Of a stretch of 6,447 bases of DNA, positions 5,656-6,447 are shown one piece after another (positions within the stretch are counted from its first letter, which is position 1; each line of letters opens with the position of its first letter). The position numbers and the translations under genes are program-made. Under the pieces are notes generated by a model that searched no databases, was not told the origin of the DNA, and saw nothing but the letters and a program-made list of their open reading frames with translations. Where the stretch lies: positions 770-7,216 of the forward strand of contig JAJYJL010000400.1 in assembly GCA_021789565.1 (NCBI GenBank). The letters are read 5' to 3'. The stretch comes from Acidobacteriota bacterium (GTDB lineage: Bacteria; Acidobacteriota; Terriglobia; UBA7540).

Positions 5656-6339
5656 TCAGTCCGATGCACCAGACCCTCTTGGAGCGTTTCCGAAGTGGCG
5701 TTCAATCTCAACTTTCAGCCGCTGTCGGGCGCGGTGTAACAGAATTCGTTGGTTTTCTTGAGTGATCGAGAGCGCTGTTGATACTTCTTCCGACGTCCAC
5801 TCAAGGACGTCCCTCAACATCCAAACTTCCGCTTGTCGTTCGGGAAGAATGCGGCTCACGCGCAAGGTATATTCTAACCGCTCCTGCACGAGTAATGCCT
5901 GCTCAGGGTCCTCGCGCCAGACTTCCGATCCGGCCCCGCGCTGACCCAAAACATCATAACGCCGAGCCTCTCCGATTCCGAGCACTGCCTCGCGAGCTCG
6001 CCTGAAAATCGTCCTGCGCATCTCCTTCTTAAGGCAACGCCTGAGGATCTGTACTAACCACGTCTTTGGTGCACATCGCCCTTCAAACCGGTCGAGACTC
6101 TTCATGAAATCGACCCATGTCTCTTGGACTACCTCTTGGGCGCGATCTCGGTCGCGAAGGTGGTAATTGGCGAGTTCCAGGAGCAAGCCCTGGTAACGAA
6201 TCCAGAGTTCTGTGACCCACTCCCGCAGTTCGGCCTCACCTGTCATCGTAAATACTCGTTGCTCTTCAGACTGCTGCACTTCATGTGGCAGACGCAGCTG
6301 GGATTCTGGAGTGCCATTCGGATCGGTGGGCCTGGGCAT
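5656..6339 (-). CDS. RNA polymerase ECF-type sigma-70 factor, 227 aa (start uncertain)
   Basis: This is an alternative sigma factor that would direct RNA polymerase to a small regulon. Region 2 (about residues 45-108) contains RAQEVVQETWVDFMKSLDRF and the region 2.3/2.4 stretch PKTWLVQIL. Region 4 (about 155-215) contains ILPERQAEVWMLRDVLEWTSE and the helix-turn-helix ITQENQRILLHRARQRLK. Region 3 is absent, which is the ECF layout. The frame is open up to an ATG at 6429, but a sigma-70-like promoter (6392-6421) lies inside that extension, so ATG 6339 is chosen. ATG 6246, which removes 31 poorly conserved residues and gives a usual-sized 196-residue protein, is an equally serious candidate. 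Neither has a strong Shine-Dalgarno sequence. The stop lies 4 bp before the anti-sigma start, so the pair is co-transcribed. The signal and regulon cannot be deduced here. Confidence 0.88.
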   Translation of the reverse strand: MPRPTDPNGTPESQLRLPHEVQQSEEQRVFTMTGEAELREWVTELWIRYQGLLLELANYHLRDRDRAQEVVQETWVDFMKSLDRFEGRCAPKTWLVQILRRCLKKEMRRTIFRRAREAVLGIGEARRYDVLGQRGAGSEVWREDPEQALLVQERLEYTLRVSRILPERQAEVWMLRDVLEWTSEEVSTALSITQENQRILLHRARQRLKVEIERHFGNAPRGSGASD

Positions 6340-6391
6340 GGTCCTGACTCTGTCCCCTACCGGGCAGCGGTCAACGGCTGAGTAAGCTTCT

Positions 6392-6421
6392 ATTTTATCC
6401 TCTCGGAGGTGGTCGTGTGAA
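6392..6421 (-). promoter_or_regulatory. Candidate promoter of the sigma/anti-sigma operon
   Basis: On the minus strand, TTCACA (plus 6416-6421) and TAAAAT (plus 6392-6397) are separated by 18 bp. Each is one base from the sigma-70 consensus hexamer. The predicted start near 6385 leaves a leader of about 45 nt to ATG 6339, or about 140 nt to ATG 6246. I see no obvious ECF-type (AAC/CGT) promoter in the short sequence upstream, but only about 60 bp are available, so autoregulation cannot be excluded. Confidence 0.45.
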
Positions 6422-6447
6422 AAATGCAATTTGAGTGTAACGTTTTG

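Noticed and set aside
5649..5711. TTG at 5711 as the anti-sigma start
   Set aside because: It would add 20 residues overlapping the sigma gene and displace the canonical M-x-C start of ZAS domains, which is at 5651.

Overview
The window most likely comes from a member of the Acidobacteriota. The main reason is the adjacent pair of a short PadR-type repressor and a roughly 900-residue permease with two FtsX/MacB halves and no ATPase beside it. This is the 'acidobacterial duplicated orphan permease' (ADOP) arrangement, which occurs as large paralogous families in that phylum. Placement below phylum level is not possible from the sequence.

Layout. The left edge (2-907, +) holds the C-terminal part of a PDZ-S41 serine peptidase whose start lies outside the window. 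A 156-bp gap follows, ending in a perfect TATAAT box that sits so close to a tiny four-cysteine zinc-ribbon gene (1064-1219, +) that the transcript should be nearly leaderless. Next is a PadR promoter (TTGAAA, 17 bp, extended -10) with a 17-bp perfect-arm palindrome just downstream of the predicted transcription start. It controls padR (1305-1634, +) and, 12 bp further on, the ADOP permease (1647-4352, +), whose Shine-Dalgarno sequence overlaps the padR stop.

The right half is on the opposite strand and converges on the permease gene. It reads ECF sigma factor (5656-6339, -), a membrane anti-sigma factor with a cytoplasmic zinc-binding ZAS/zf-HC2 domain, one TM segment and an extracytoplasmic C-terminal domain (4968-5651, -), and a second, soluble ZAS protein (4644-4880, -). 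Downstream, in the 291-bp convergent gap, lies a degenerate fragment that still encodes a clear homologue of the last 25 residues of the membrane anti-sigma factor (16 of 25 identical, ending at the same point). It is the remnant of a paralogous gene.

Functionally there are two independent regulatory modules. One is a presumably autoregulated PadR/permease operon. The other is an envelope-signalling sigma/anti-sigma operon that appears to have grown and partly decayed by duplication of the anti-sigma component. I saw no RNA genes, mobile elements, CRISPR arrays or phage genes. The most unusual signals are the anti-sigma remnant, the paired ZAS proteins, and the PadR operator/promoter architecture.
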